From Lacticaseibacillus brantae DSM 23927 (lineage in GTDB: Bacteria; Bacillota; Bacilli; Lactobacillales; Lactobacillaceae): DNA of 64,000 nt. This document shows positions 49,575 to 58,229 of the stretch, one piece after another. The translations under genes and the position numbers were made by a program. The notes below the pieces were generated by a model. It was not told the DNA's origin. It made no database searches and worked only from the letters and a program-made list of their open reading frames with translations. Every line of letters begins with the position of its first letter. The stretch's first letter is position 1. The stretch is from assembly GCF_001436115.1 (NCBI RefSeq), contig NZ_AYZQ01000003.1, positions 62,001 through 126,000 on the forward strand, written 5' to 3'.

Positions 49575-50993
49575 ATGCGGCAATGGACCAGAGAACAGTT
49601 ACATCGGCCTTATTCGAGTTATGCTGCCGAAGAACGGGTTCGGTTACGAATTCAGCAACAACAATCACGATATCGGTTGGCGTATCATATTCAGCCTGAG
49701 ACTGGTTTACTCAATGACCCCAACGGCTTTGCTTTCTTCAATGGTCAGTGGCAACTCTTTTATCAACATTTTCCGTTCGGGCCGGTTCACGGGTTGAAAT
49801 CATGGCAACATATCACCAGTCCAGATTTAACCCACTGGTCGCACCCCCACACCGCTTTGTTGCCCCATCCACCCTACACAACTGATGGTGTTTTCTCAGG
49901 GTCTGCGATACCAGTTGGGGAACGGTTATTCTTGATGTATACAGGTAATATTCATCCAATCGGTCAATCGCGGCAGAGTGCGCAACTCGGCGCATGGATG
50001 ACGGCTGATGGTGAAATTATTGAGTTAGAGCAGCCGCTGATCAGTCAGCCACCAATGGGCTATACTGGCCATTTTCGAGACCCACAGATTATCCAAATTG
50101 ATGGCGATTATTATGCGCTAGTCGGCGCACAAAGCCGTGACAAAATCGGTGAGATATTGCTGTACCATGCCACGGCGGTGGAGGGACCATGGCAATTAGT
50201 TGGTCCCATTAAGTGGCCCCATGCACCATTAGGCTATATGCTTGAATGTCCTAACCTTGCATTTATTGACGATAAGGTCGTGTTGATATTTTGCCCTCAG
50301 GGGTTAGATCAGAACGTGTTGGCCTATAAAAACCGGTTCCCAAACACCTATTTGGTTGCCGATGGAATCGACTGGCTCACAGGTGAATTAATTAATCCTG
50401 GCCCGCTGGTCCAATTGGATGCAGGATTTGATGGGTATGCGACACAGGTTACAAAGGTTGACGGCACAGTCTATGCAATTAGTTGGTTGGGTATTCCTGA
50501 TGGCACGTATCCAACAGATAGAGAAGGCTGGCAAGGCTGTTTGAGCCTAGTGAAAAAATTAACCCTAGTCGATGGCCAGCTCAATCAGACGCCAGTTGTC
50601 ACTAATCTGGTCGGCGAGGCCTTTAATCCAATGGCCGAGAATCTGGCTGGGCAGGCGATGATTCAATTTGTTGTCCCCGCTGGTACTGAGGGTGAAATAT
50701 CCCTTGGCAATGACCATGAGCGGTTGAAGTTAATGGTCTCGGCCGAAGAATTGACCGTTGATCGCAGTCACTCAGGCGTGCCCGTTAACCCGGGTTATGG
50801 TGGTCACCGCACCATTTCCTGGGATCAGAAAGCGCATCAGTTGATGCTCTTTTTGGATCACTCATGTTTTGAGTTATTTATTGATAAAGGCACGCAGGTG
50901 ATGTCTGGCCGAATTTTTCCGGAGACAAACGACTGGCGAGTCCACGCACCTGTCGAAGTTGAGACGCATGCCAATCGAATAAAAACCATCTAA
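49575..50993 (+). CDS. GH32 sucrose-6-phosphate hydrolase / beta-fructofuranosidase
   Basis: Intracellular 472-residue GH32 enzyme that splits sucrose-6-phosphate (or sucrose/fructo-oligosaccharides). All three catalytic motifs are visible: LLNDPNGF (Asp nucleophile, about residue 49), FRDPQI (transition-state stabiliser), LECPNLAF (Glu acid/base). A five-bladed propeller is followed by a beta-sandwich (SCFELFIDKG). No signal peptide and no sucrose PTS gene beside it. SD GAAGGAG upstream. Substrate not certain. Confidence 0.9.
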   Translation: MRQWTREQLHRPYSSYAAEERVRLRIQQQQSRYRLAYHIQPETGLLNDPNGFAFFNGQWQLFYQHFPFGPVHGLKSWQHITSPDLTHWSHPHTALLPHPPYTTDGVFSGSAIPVGERLFLMYTGNIHPIGQSRQSAQLGAWMTADGEIIELEQPLISQPPMGYTGHFRDPQIIQIDGDYYALVGAQSRDKIGEILLYHATAVEGPWQLVGPIKWPHAPLGYMLECPNLAFIDDKVVLIFCPQGLDQNVLAYKNRFPNTYLVADGIDWLTGELINPGPLVQLDAGFDGYATQVTKVDGTVYAISWLGIPDGTYPTDREGWQGCLSLVKKLTLVDGQLNQTPVVTNLVGEAFNPMAENLAGQAMIQFVVPAGTEGEISLGNDHERLKLMVSAEELTVDRSHSGVPVNPGYGGHRTISWDQKAHQLMLFLDHSCFELFIDKGTQVMSGRIFPETNDWRVHAPVEVETHANRIKTI

Positions 50994-51041
50994 AAAAGCT
51001 TTTTACGCTGAATAATTGCGTAATCTAATTCTAGAACGCAA

Positions 51042-51070
51042 TTGAGATTTAGTAATGGGTATGTTAGACT
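51042..51070 (+). promoter_or_regulatory. rpsF operon promoter
   Basis: TTGAGA (51042-51047), 17 nt, TAGACT (51065-51070). Confidence 0.6.
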
Positions 51071-51102
51071 TAATGCTTGTGAGTATCTGGCAGAATTGCC
51101 AA

Positions 51103-51147
51103 CGTTACTCCTTGTCCCGTTTTGGGACCTAAAGTCCATAAGGAGGT
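51103..51147 (+). promoter_or_regulatory. rpsF leader: RBS-sequestering hairpin (S6:S18-type)
   Basis: CTCCTT (51108-51113) pairs with AAGGAG (51140-51145), the ribosome binding site of rpsF. Inside, GTCCC (51114-51118) pairs with GGGAC (51124-51128). Position and shape fit the autogenous S6:S18-binding leader known before rpsF in many bacteria. Confidence 0.6.
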
Positions 51148-51157
51148 GAATCGTCAA

Positions 51158-51454
51158 ATGGCTGAAACTAAGTATGAAATTACCTACATCATCCGTCCTG
51201 ATATGGATGAAGAAGGCAAGAGCGCATTAGTTGAACGTTTTGACAATATTTTAAAGGATAACGGTGCAACAATCGTTGATTCAAAAGATTGGCAAAAGCG
51301 TAAGTTCGCTTACGAAATCAGCAAGTTTACTGAAGGCACATATCATATCGTGAATGTGACTGCAGAAGACGCTGCTGCAATCAACGAATTCGACCGTTTA
51401 TCTAAGATCTCAGGCGACATTTTGCGCCACATGATCGTTAAGCGTGAAGATTAA
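51158..51454 (+). CDS. rpsF: 30S ribosomal protein S6
   Basis: 98 residues, starting [20 protein letters not shown], with WGKR-like [11 protein letters not shown] and a C-terminal [14 protein letters not shown] 51158 is chosen; the upstream frame runs through the leader. First gene of rpsF-ssb-rpsR. Confidence 0.97.
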   Translation: MAETKYEITYIIRPDMDEEGKSALVERFDNILKDNGATIVDSKDWQKRKFAYEISKFTEGTYHIVNVTAEDAAAINEFDRLSKISGDILRHMIVKRED

Positions 51455-51485
51455 TTTCTAGACCAAAAAGAAGGGGAGCTAAGTC

Positions 51486-52055
51486 ATGATTAATCGCGTT
51501 GTGTTAGTTGGCCGCTTAACCCGTGATGTTGAGCTGCGTTATACGCAAGCTGGAGCCGCTGTCGGTTCCTTTACGCTTGCCGTTAACCGTCAATTCACAA
51601 ACCAAGCCGGCGAACGAGAAGCAGACTTCATCAACTGTGTCATTTGGCGCAAGAGTGCAGAAAACTTTAGCAACTTCACACGTAAAGGCTCTTTGGTCGG
51701 CGTTGAAGGCCGGATTCAAACCCGGAATTACGAGAATCAGCAGGGACAACGGGTCTATGTGACCGAAGTTGTCGTGGATAATTTCTCCTTGCTTGAATCC
51801 CGTTCTACTACCGAATCCCGTCCATCCGAACCTGCCAATAATAATCAAGGCTTCGGCAATCAAAACTTTGGTGGCGACCAGCAAAATGGTGCCCCAACCC
51901 AAAGTTTCGGTAATTCTTCCCCTACCGCATCTGGGACGACTAATTCTCAAAGTGGTGCGCCTGCACAAGGCGGCTTCAATGCGAACCCAAGTCCTGATCC
52001 GTTTGCCAATAATGGCCAACCGATCGACATCTCAGATGATGATTTGCCATTTTAA
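51486..52055 (+). CDS. ssb: single-stranded DNA-binding protein
   Basis: 189 residues. The OB fold (about 1-110) starts [20 protein letters not shown] and contains [15 protein letters not shown] Gly/Asn/Gln-rich flexible linker follows, ending in the partner-recruiting tip [16 protein letters not shown] lies upstream of ATG 51486. Confidence 0.97.
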   Translation: MINRVVLVGRLTRDVELRYTQAGAAVGSFTLAVNRQFTNQAGEREADFINCVIWRKSAENFSNFTRKGSLVGVEGRIQTRNYENQQGQRVYVTEVVVDNFSLLESRSTTESRPSEPANNNQGFGNQNFGGDQQNGAPTQSFGNSSPTASGTTNSQSGAPAQGGFNANPSPDPFANNGQPIDISDDDLPF

Positions 52056-52079
52056 ATTGACAGTAAAGGAGTGACATTC

Positions 52080-52316
52080 ATGGCACAACAACGTCGTGGT
52101 GGCCGTCGTCGCCGTAAGGTAGACTTCATCGCTGCTAACCATATCGAATACATCGATTATAAAGATACTAACTTGTTGGAACGGTTCGTCTCAGAACGTG
52201 GTAAGATTTTACCTCGTCGGGTTACCGGTACCAGCGCTAAGAACCAACGTAAGTTAACCATCGCAATCAAGCGGGCTCGCATTATGGGTCTCCTTCCTTT
52301 CGTTGCAGAAGACTAA
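52080..52316 (+). CDS. rpsR: 30S ribosomal protein S18
   Basis: 78 residues: [16 protein letters not shown], then [13 protein letters not shown] and [22 protein letters not shown] upstream of ATG 52080. Confidence 0.97.
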   Translation: MAQQRRGGRRRRKVDFIAANHIEYIDYKDTNLLERFVSERGKILPRRVTGTSAKNQRKLTIAIKRARIMGLLPFVAED

Positions 52317-52321
52317 TACGT

Positions 52322-52357
52322 ACACAAAAAGCCGCGAGCAATCGCGGCTTTTTGTGT
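52322..52357. terminator. bidirectional terminator after rpsR
   Basis: 16-bp stem ACACAAAAAGCCGCGA with its complement, 4-nt loop. An almost identical copy is at 54743-54780. Confidence 0.9.
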
Positions 52358-52361
52358 GCCA

Positions 52362-52916
52362 TTATGATTCTTGATATAAGAAACCAAGTAAGGCTAACCA
52401 AACGACGACCAATGCGCCTGGTACGAGTAGATAGGTCATTGGTAGCACACCACCAAAGAAACTATAGGTGCCCAGCCAAGCCCCAATGAAGAAGCCCATG
52501 TATTTTAAAGCCTTATTTTTGGTAAACAAGCACACGGTGATTATCCAAATCGCACATAACACGTGGCCGCCTAAACGGATCGGCATCGCAATGCTGGCAG
52601 CGACATTGGCTAATGTCATGATGCCACAAGCCACATCGAGTGTAATCCAACCGTATCCGGCCGCCTTCGCCCAAGTTGGCGCTTTGAGCCGGGGAATAAT
52701 GAAGAAGATAATCAGATGATAAGCCACCCCTAACGCCCCCGAGAACTTGGTCCCAGAGTCTAACAGAATAAAGATGAACATAATCGCTGGAATAACCCCA
52801 AGCACTTTCAAACTGACATATTCTTTATGGGTATCAAACGGATAACCTTTCCAGTTCAATAGACAGATGCCGATAAAGACGAGGGCAATAATCCCAAACA
52901 TCAAATACTTTGCCAT
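52362..52916 (-). CDS. multi-pass membrane protein, unknown function
   Basis: A 184-residue, very hydrophobic protein with about six predicted helices and short loops (KGYPFDTHKEYV after helix 1, TKNKALKYMG before the last pair). No catalytic motif seen. ATG 52916 has AAGGAGG 8 nt upstream. Single gene; convergent with the rpsR operon and divergent from tetR. I do not recognise the family. Confidence 0.75.
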   Translation of the reverse strand: MAKYLMFGIIALVFIGICLLNWKGYPFDTHKEYVSLKVLGVIPAIMFIFILLDSGTKFSGALGVAYHLIIFFIIPRLKAPTWAKAAGYGWITLDVACGIMTLANVAASIAMPIRLGGHVLCAIWIITVCLFTKNKALKYMGFFIGAWLGTYSFFGGVLPMTYLLVPGALVVVWLALLGFLYQES

Positions 52917-53046
52917 ACTAATTTCCTCCTTAGCCATTTTGCTGTTGCTTTTATAAGCTTGAATTTAGTATAGCGGGCGGATTTAGTATGGGTAACCGGC
53001 GATTGTTGTCACATCGTGCTAAAATGTCACTAAAAGGAGTGATTCC

Positions 53047-53634
53047 ATGCGACCGCATCATATTCAATTAGCCCAGGATCAACAACCGGATAAACGGCTG
53101 CAGGTGACGCAGGACAAACTTTTTGCTGCGCTTGAGCAAATCTTTGCAACCGGGACAACTTTCCAGACTGTGACGGTGAGTCAATTATGTCAGCGCGCCG
53201 GCCTTGCCCGGCAAACGTACTATCGCCATTACGATCAGGTCGTTGAGATTCTTGAAGTGCAATTTTCGCGGCTGGTGAATCAATTTTTAACAAATGTTGA
53301 CCAAACGCCGCTCAGTCAAATTGATGCGGCACCATTGGTGGTGAAACAGTTGCAGGCGAATCAGACATTGTTGCAGATGATTCAATGGGCTGATGCCGAA
53401 GAAAGTACCATCATGGTATTGGTTAATGATATGACCCGGGTAGCATTCATCAATGAGTATCGCAGTGAATTACGCGCGTTTGTCAATGAAGTGATTGCCC
53501 GCAGCGTGTTTAGTTTCAGCCGGGTGATGTTGAAGAACCCGGCCATTGATACTGCAGACCTCGTCCGTCTTTACGCGTTAATGATTCCTGACCCACGACA
53601 AATTTTCAATCGGTTGGATAGTGACAATCTCTAG
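53047..53634 (+). CDS. TetR/AcrR family transcriptional regulator
   Basis: 195 residues. N-terminal helix-turn-helix (FQTVTVSQLCQRAGLARQTYYRHY) and a helical ligand domain with C-terminal pattern of the TetR_C group. AAAGGAG is upstream of ATG 53047. It precedes the amidohydrolase gene by 75 nt in the same direction and may control it; the ligand is unknown. Confidence 0.85.
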   Translation: MRPHHIQLAQDQQPDKRLQVTQDKLFAALEQIFATGTTFQTVTVSQLCQRAGLARQTYYRHYDQVVEILEVQFSRLVNQFLTNVDQTPLSQIDAAPLVVKQLQANQTLLQMIQWADAEESTIMVLVNDMTRVAFINEYRSELRAFVNEVIARSVFSFSRVMLKNPAIDTADLVRLYALMIPDPRQIFNRLDSDNL

Positions 53635-53709
53635 GATTTTGACAACAAACTGCGCTAGCGAGCGGGCTTTTTTGCGGCTATAGTGTGCTTCGAAAGGTGG
53701 CTTTAAATT

Positions 53710-54723
53710 ATGAAATTTATCACACTTGAAGAACACTGGGAATCAGCAACTGTCAACGCCGCCGCGCAAGCTTATGTGACCAAGCCGCAGCTATCAATTA
53801 ATCCAGCGGATCATAGTATCGCTGATTATATGGCCAAGAACCCCCGCGATAATTCTGAAATTACCAGTACGGATGACCAACGACTCGCCTTTATGGATGC
53901 GAATCAGATTCAAATGCAAATTATGGGGTACGGTGACGATACCCCGCAAAACCTGAGTCCTGATGTGGCCATCCCGTTGTGTCGTCAGGCTAATGATGAG
54001 TTGAGTCAAGCCGTCCAGGCACATCCTGATCGGTTTGGCGGTTGGGCTGTTTTACCAGTAGGTGACCCTGAAGCAGCCGCGGATGAATTACAACGCGCAG
54101 TTCAAGTTGACCATCTCCAAGGGGCCATGATTCATGGCTATTATGGGGATAAAATGTTTGACGACCCGCGGTATGATCCAATCTTTGCTCGTGCTGAGGC
54201 TTTGGATGTGCCGCTGTACTTCCACCCGGCTGTGGTGCCGGCCACCATTAGTCAGCATTACTATCAAGGTAATCAATGGGATGCGTTAACAGCTTGGGCG
54301 TTTTCTGGCGCTGGCTGGGGGTGGCATGAAGACCTCGGGGTGCAGATGGTTCGGCTGATTCTGGCGGGCGTGTTTGATCGCCATCCAAACTTGCACATTA
54401 TCACTGGTCACTGGGGTGAAATGGTGCCGGGATTTTTGGAACGATTAGACCAGGTGGTGACTCCGGCGACGCACTTGGATCGAAGTATTGGCGAGACCTA
54501 CCGGGATAATTTTTATATCACGCCCAGCGGGATGTTTTTCCCCACCCAATTACAATTGACCATGGCTGAAATGGGCAGTGACCATCTGATGTATTCAGTA
54601 GACTATCCCTATAATCATCCGGAAAATATTGCCGGTTTTCTAGCTGATGCGGGGTTAAGTCAAGCTGACCAACAAAAAATTGCCTACGATAATGCCATCC
54701 AGTTGCTGCATCTTAGTCATTAA
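53710..54723 (+). CDS. amidohydrolase_2 / ACMSD-family metalloenzyme (putative decarboxylase)
   Basis: 337-residue TIM-barrel enzyme like aminocarboxymuconate-semialdehyde decarboxylase and gamma-resorcylate/2,3-dihydroxybenzoate decarboxylases. Visible metal or catalytic residues: EEHW (residues 7-10), the barrel His in PLYFHPA, ITGHWGE, and SVDYPYNH. GMFFPTQ near the end is typical of the resorcylate group. The substrate is probably an aromatic acid, but the sequence does not decide it. The TetR gene just upstream suggests inducible expression. Confidence 0.8.
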   Translation: MKFITLEEHWESATVNAAAQAYVTKPQLSINPADHSIADYMAKNPRDNSEITSTDDQRLAFMDANQIQMQIMGYGDDTPQNLSPDVAIPLCRQANDELSQAVQAHPDRFGGWAVLPVGDPEAAADELQRAVQVDHLQGAMIHGYYGDKMFDDPRYDPIFARAEALDVPLYFHPAVVPATISQHYYQGNQWDALTAWAFSGAGWGWHEDLGVQMVRLILAGVFDRHPNLHIITGHWGEMVPGFLERLDQVVTPATHLDRSIGETYRDNFYITPSGMFFPTQLQLTMAEMGSDHLMYSVDYPYNHPENIAGFLADAGLSQADQQKIAYDNAIQLLHLSH

Positions 54724-54742
54724 ATTTAGGTTCATTGAGCCC

Positions 54743-54780
54743 ACACAAAAAAGCCGCGAGCAATCGCGGCTTTTTGTGTG
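54743..54780. terminator. bidirectional terminator (copy of 52322)
   Basis: Same stem as at 52322-52357 (AAAAAGCCGCGA with its complement, loop GCAA), with the same T-rich flank. Confidence 0.9.
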
Positions 54781-54801
54781 CTGTTAATTGGCAAACTGCA
54801 G

Positions 54802-54807
54802 TATAAT
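54802..54807 (+). promoter_or_regulatory. ogt -10 box
   Basis: TATAAT 35 nt before ATG 54843; no clear -35. Confidence 0.4.
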
Positions 54808-54842
54808 ATGGCCTAAGATTAAGAAGAAGTAAGGAGGAGCCT

Positions 54843-55328
54843 ATGCAACTCGATTATGGTGAGTTTACGTTTAACCATCAGCATTTCTATCTCGCGGGCA
54901 CATCCAAAGGTCTTGCGTTTGTGGGTTCGCCCGATGCTGACTTAGCCGAAATTAGTCGTTTCTTCCCGCAAGCTACTTTAGAACCTAACCAAGACACCGT
55001 CCAAGTCGCTGCGGATGCTTTAGTTGCCTATCTGAGTGGGCAGGCGATGACTGTTGATGTGCCGCTTGATGTCATCAATGGTACACCGCTCCAACGACAA
55101 GTGTGGACGATACTGCAAGAGATTCCATATGGTCACACTTGGAATTATACCCAGCTGGCCCAAGCGGTCGGGCGGCCAACAGCCGTTCGCGCTGTCGCCA
55201 CTGCTGTCGGCAAGAACCCCCTGATGCTAGTCATTCCCTGTCATCGAATCTTGCGTAAGGATGGCGCATTGGGTGGTTTTCGTGGTGGTCTGCCACTCAA
55301 ACGTCAATTACTGACCTTAGAAGCCTAA
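54843..55328 (+). CDS. ogt: methylated-DNA--protein-cysteine methyltransferase
   Basis: Suicide DNA repair enzyme that takes methyl groups from O6-methylguanine. 161 residues. RNase-H-like N-domain, DNA-binding helix-turn-helix (IPYGHTWNYTQLAQAVG), catalytic Cys in IPCHRIL, and GGFRGGLPLKRQLL. AAGGAGG upstream of ATG 54843. Confidence 0.95.
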   Translation: MQLDYGEFTFNHQHFYLAGTSKGLAFVGSPDADLAEISRFFPQATLEPNQDTVQVAADALVAYLSGQAMTVDVPLDVINGTPLQRQVWTILQEIPYGHTWNYTQLAQAVGRPTAVRAVATAVGKNPLMLVIPCHRILRKDGALGGFRGGLPLKRQLLTLEA

Positions 55329-55362
55329 AAAATCCTGTGACGCTGTCGTCACAGGATTTTTT
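55327..55362. terminator. bidirectional terminator between ogt and DUF2252 gene
   Basis: A 16-bp stem (AAAAAATCCTGTGACG with its complement) and a 4-nt loop between converging genes. Confidence 0.88.
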
Positions 55363-56765
55363 TAGTTATCAGGGTTGTCAGTGGTTGGCGTTACTGGTTC
55401 AAACTGATGATTAGCCAAGGCTTCGACAAAGTTCTGGTAGTCTTGCTTAACTTGATTGACATATTCAGCGGTCCATTCGCTCATGGCGGTATTGAATTCG
55501 GCTTTATTGCCGATATAGCCTTGAATTGTTGGCACTGTTGGACTTTGCGCATGGGATAGCGCTAGTAGATAGGCACAAGCCTGCGCATAGAGTTTGAAGT
55601 TCTGCCAATCTAAGGTGGTCAAATCAATACTTTCTTTCATGTCCCGAAACTGGCGCACATAATAGCTATGGTCATTGAGATTGAAGTGGCCGAGGAAAGG
55701 ATCTGATGCTTTTTGTAAGATGCGTTGGGCATCGATAATCCGTTGGCCTTCATCAATTTCTTGAGCTAAGGTAATGCGCTTTTTGTCCGGGAGAATAAAT
55801 TCCCGGGTCGGCAGGGCTTCTTTGACTTGTAATACCAGGTGGCTATTATCATTGCTGGTGAAGAGCACCAAATAGCAGCGGGTCCCAAAACTCCCTACGC
55901 CCACGCTATGGCGAATGATGTCAGTCACATGGTAATTGGAGAGCAACAGGTTCACATCTGGCCGGGTGGTCTGACGATAGTCGTTAATCCCCGTTTCAAT
56001 TGCTTTATAGGTTTCATCAGTGACATGAATCGACTTTGGTGGCACATCGCGGAACATCACATGGCCGAGGGCATCCGTCGTGGTGAATTTGTCGACAACG
56101 CGTTCTGAATTATGCTGCATGGCCTTTTTGATAATGGGTTGGACGAACGCAATCGGTTCGGCATCGACTTGCATCTCACGAAACAGTTCATGAATTTCAC
56201 TGGAAACGTAGAACCGATCGAGCGTGTTGAAGCTCATCGCTTTATTAATCCCAAACTGGTAGACTTCGCTGGCGCGTTCAACCAGTTTAATCAGTTTACT
56301 GTCTTTAAACTGGTTGGCCTCTCCAGCGAGCACAATGCTCACAAGCAGGCGCTTGAGGTCAAATTCAAAGCTGTTGACCCCAGCCTCATCAAAGTCGTTT
56401 AAATCGAATAAGAGCCGTCTTTCCGGCGACGCATAGAACCCAAAGTTCCCAATGTGGGCATCACCAGAGGCGACGACATTAATTTTGGAGCGGGTCTGGT
56501 GAACCATATCACCCGCCATGACTTCAGCCGTACCCCGGAAGAACGCAAAGGCAGATGCGGCCATGCGTTGATGACGCATCGGGATGAGTTCAGGAATTAA
56601 GGCCGCTTCGACCCGTTTAATCGCCTCATTGGCATCGCGGGTGCTGACCTTGTACACGCCAAGATGGGCAAATGGCACCTTGTCGCGGCGGCTTTTCCCA
56701 TTCTGGTGGAGTGTTTTCACATCATGATTGACATGGAGTTCTGTGAGATCAAGTTCTTTAACCAT
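55362..56765 (-). CDS. DUF2252 family protein (kinase-like fold)
   Basis: 467 residues. DUF2252 proteins resemble aminoglycoside-phosphotransferase/HipA-like kinases. The expected motifs are GDAHIGNFGFY (catalytic-loop-like) and FDLNDFDEAG (metal-binding, DFG-like). RHQRMAASAFAFFRG near the N-terminus is the family signature. Biological role not established. ATG 56765 has AGAGG 8 nt upstream; the longer frame is not supported. Confidence 0.85.
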   Translation of the reverse strand: MVKELDLTELHVNHDVKTLHQNGKSRRDKVPFAHLGVYKVSTRDANEAIKRVEAALIPELIPMRHQRMAASAFAFFRGTAEVMAGDMVHQTRSKINVVASGDAHIGNFGFYASPERRLLFDLNDFDEAGVNSFEFDLKRLLVSIVLAGEANQFKDSKLIKLVERASEVYQFGINKAMSFNTLDRFYVSSEIHELFREMQVDAEPIAFVQPIIKKAMQHNSERVVDKFTTTDALGHVMFRDVPPKSIHVTDETYKAIETGINDYRQTTRPDVNLLLSNYHVTDIIRHSVGVGSFGTRCYLVLFTSNDNSHLVLQVKEALPTREFILPDKKRITLAQEIDEGQRIIDAQRILQKASDPFLGHFNLNDHSYYVRQFRDMKESIDLTTLDWQNFKLYAQACAYLLALSHAQSPTVPTIQGYIGNKAEFNTAMSEWTAEYVNQVKQDYQNFVEALANHQFEPVTPTTDNPDN

Positions 56766-56889
56766 AAAGTGCACCTCTTTTGTTCGATTATGGCGATTGT
56801 CAGCAAAAATCGTCAAGCAATAGCCCCTTGCGCTGGTCGAAGAGTGGCTGTTGGCGTTATGCTGACAATAGTATGAAGGAGGGATGTCG

Positions 56890-57510
56890 ATGAAAGTATT
56901 TGTTGCAGGTGCAAGTGGTCGAGTCGGCCAAGCACTAATCCGTCAATTGGTGGCCGCCGGTCATGAAGTGATTGCCGGCACCCGGCATGACGATGATGAT
57001 TTTGGGCCCCACACCACGCGGGTGGCTTTTGACCTCCATGCGGAAGCCAAGGAGATGGCCCCAATGCTTGGCGATGCTCAGGCTGTGTATTTCGTCGCCG
57101 GTTCACGGGGCAAAGATTTGTTGCAGATTGATGCCTATGGCGCGGTTAAAGTCGCGCAGGCGGCTAAATTGCACGGAATTAATCGTTTCATCTTGCTCAG
57201 TTCCTTATTTGCGACTGAACCTGAGAAATGGTCAAAGGATTTGTATGCGTACAATATTGCGAAATTCTTCGCTGATACCTGGCTGATTAATGACGATAGC
57301 TTGGATTACACCATTGTCCAACCAGGTAATTTGCGTGATGAACCCGGCACCGGTTTAGTCCAACTGAATGTGACCACCGGTGGCGCCAATCCAATTCCAG
57401 ATGTCGCGGGAGTGTTGGTTGCTGTCCTTGACGCACCGAACACTTATAAGCACGTGGTGACCATGCACAGTGGTGAGACATCAATCGTCGACGCAGTAAA
57501 GGCATTTTAA
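56890..57510 (+). CDS. NAD(P)-binding Rossmann-fold protein (NmrA/SDR_a5-like)
   Basis: 206 residues. Dinucleotide-binding FVAGASGRVGQALIRQL at the N-terminus, YFVAGSRGKD, and an SDR-like Tyr-x3-Lys (YNIAK) after SSLFA. Similar to YwnB/YhfK-type epimerase-like proteins; substrate unknown. ATG 56890 has AAGGAGGG 6-7 nt upstream; ATG 56884 touches it. Confidence 0.85.
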   Translation: MKVFVAGASGRVGQALIRQLVAAGHEVIAGTRHDDDDFGPHTTRVAFDLHAEAKEMAPMLGDAQAVYFVAGSRGKDLLQIDAYGAVKVAQAAKLHGINRFILLSSLFATEPEKWSKDLYAYNIAKFFADTWLINDDSLDYTIVQPGNLRDEPGTGLVQLNVTTGGANPIPDVAGVLVAVLDAPNTYKHVVTMHSGETSIVDAVKAF

Positions 57511-57524
57511 AGCAGTCGACAAAT

Positions 57525-57568
57525 AAAAAGCGGTTGAGACAAAGTTGACTTTGTTTCGACCGCTTTTT
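57525..57568. terminator. bidirectional terminator
   Basis: A 20-bp stem (57525-57544 with 57549-57568; two G-U pairs) between converging genes. Confidence 0.88.
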
Positions 57569-57587
57569 ATCATTGCCCGGGTGATAA

Positions 57588-58226
57588 TTAGCCTTTATTC
57601 TGAATGACGATAAGAATGTCATCCGCCAGAATAGTAAGATCTGCAGTGACAGGCATAATGGTCGCTTGATTGCGGATAATAGCGATGACAGTGATTTTAG
57701 CCTTCTGGCGAATGTCAGCTTCAGCGATTGTGTGATTGATCCAAGCGGTATCGGGGCGTATTTCGCTGATGGCAATCCCATTGGCTTGGTCGATGACGTC
57801 CAGAATATTGGGATTGACGAGGCTTTTGGCAATTTTCTCGCCCATTTCGACCTCGGGCAAGACGACTTGGTCCGCCCCCAAGCGGGTGAGAATCTGGGCC
57901 TGACGGGGGTCCAACGCTTTGACCACCACACGCTTGGTTCCTTTTTCCTTGGCCATCATCATTGACATAATCGTCGCTTCGAATTCTTCCCCCATGGCAA
58001 AAATCGCCACATCAAAGTCTCCGATGCCAATTTTGTCGAGGACATCCTCGTCACTGGCATCACCAATCACCGCCTGATCGACGCGATCGGCGATATCATT
58101 GATTTTTTGTGCGTCTTTATCAACCACCATCACGGCGACGTCTTGGGCGACGAGATTATGAACCAAGCTAGTGCCAAAACGGCCTAACCCGAAAACGACA
58201 AAGTTTGTTGCCTTTAAATTATTCAT
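57588..58226 (-). CDS. ktrA: potassium uptake protein KtrA (RCK regulatory subunit)
   Basis: 212-residue cytoplasmic ring protein that gates KtrB by binding ATP/ADP. N-terminal RCK domain with FVVFGLGRFGTSL (nucleotide loop), VVDKD and VIGDASDEDVL; C-terminal RCK_C from about residue 135. It starts 3 nt after ktrB stops. Confidence 0.93.
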   Translation of the reverse strand: MNNLKATNFVVFGLGRFGTSLVHNLVAQDVAVMVVDKDAQKINDIADRVDQAVIGDASDEDVLDKIGIGDFDVAIFAMGEEFEATIMSMMMAKEKGTKRVVVKALDPRQAQILTRLGADQVVLPEVEMGEKIAKSLVNPNILDVIDQANGIAISEIRPDTAWINHTIAEADIRQKAKITVIAIIRNQATIMPVTADLTILADDILIVIQNKG

Positions 58227-58229
58227 GAT

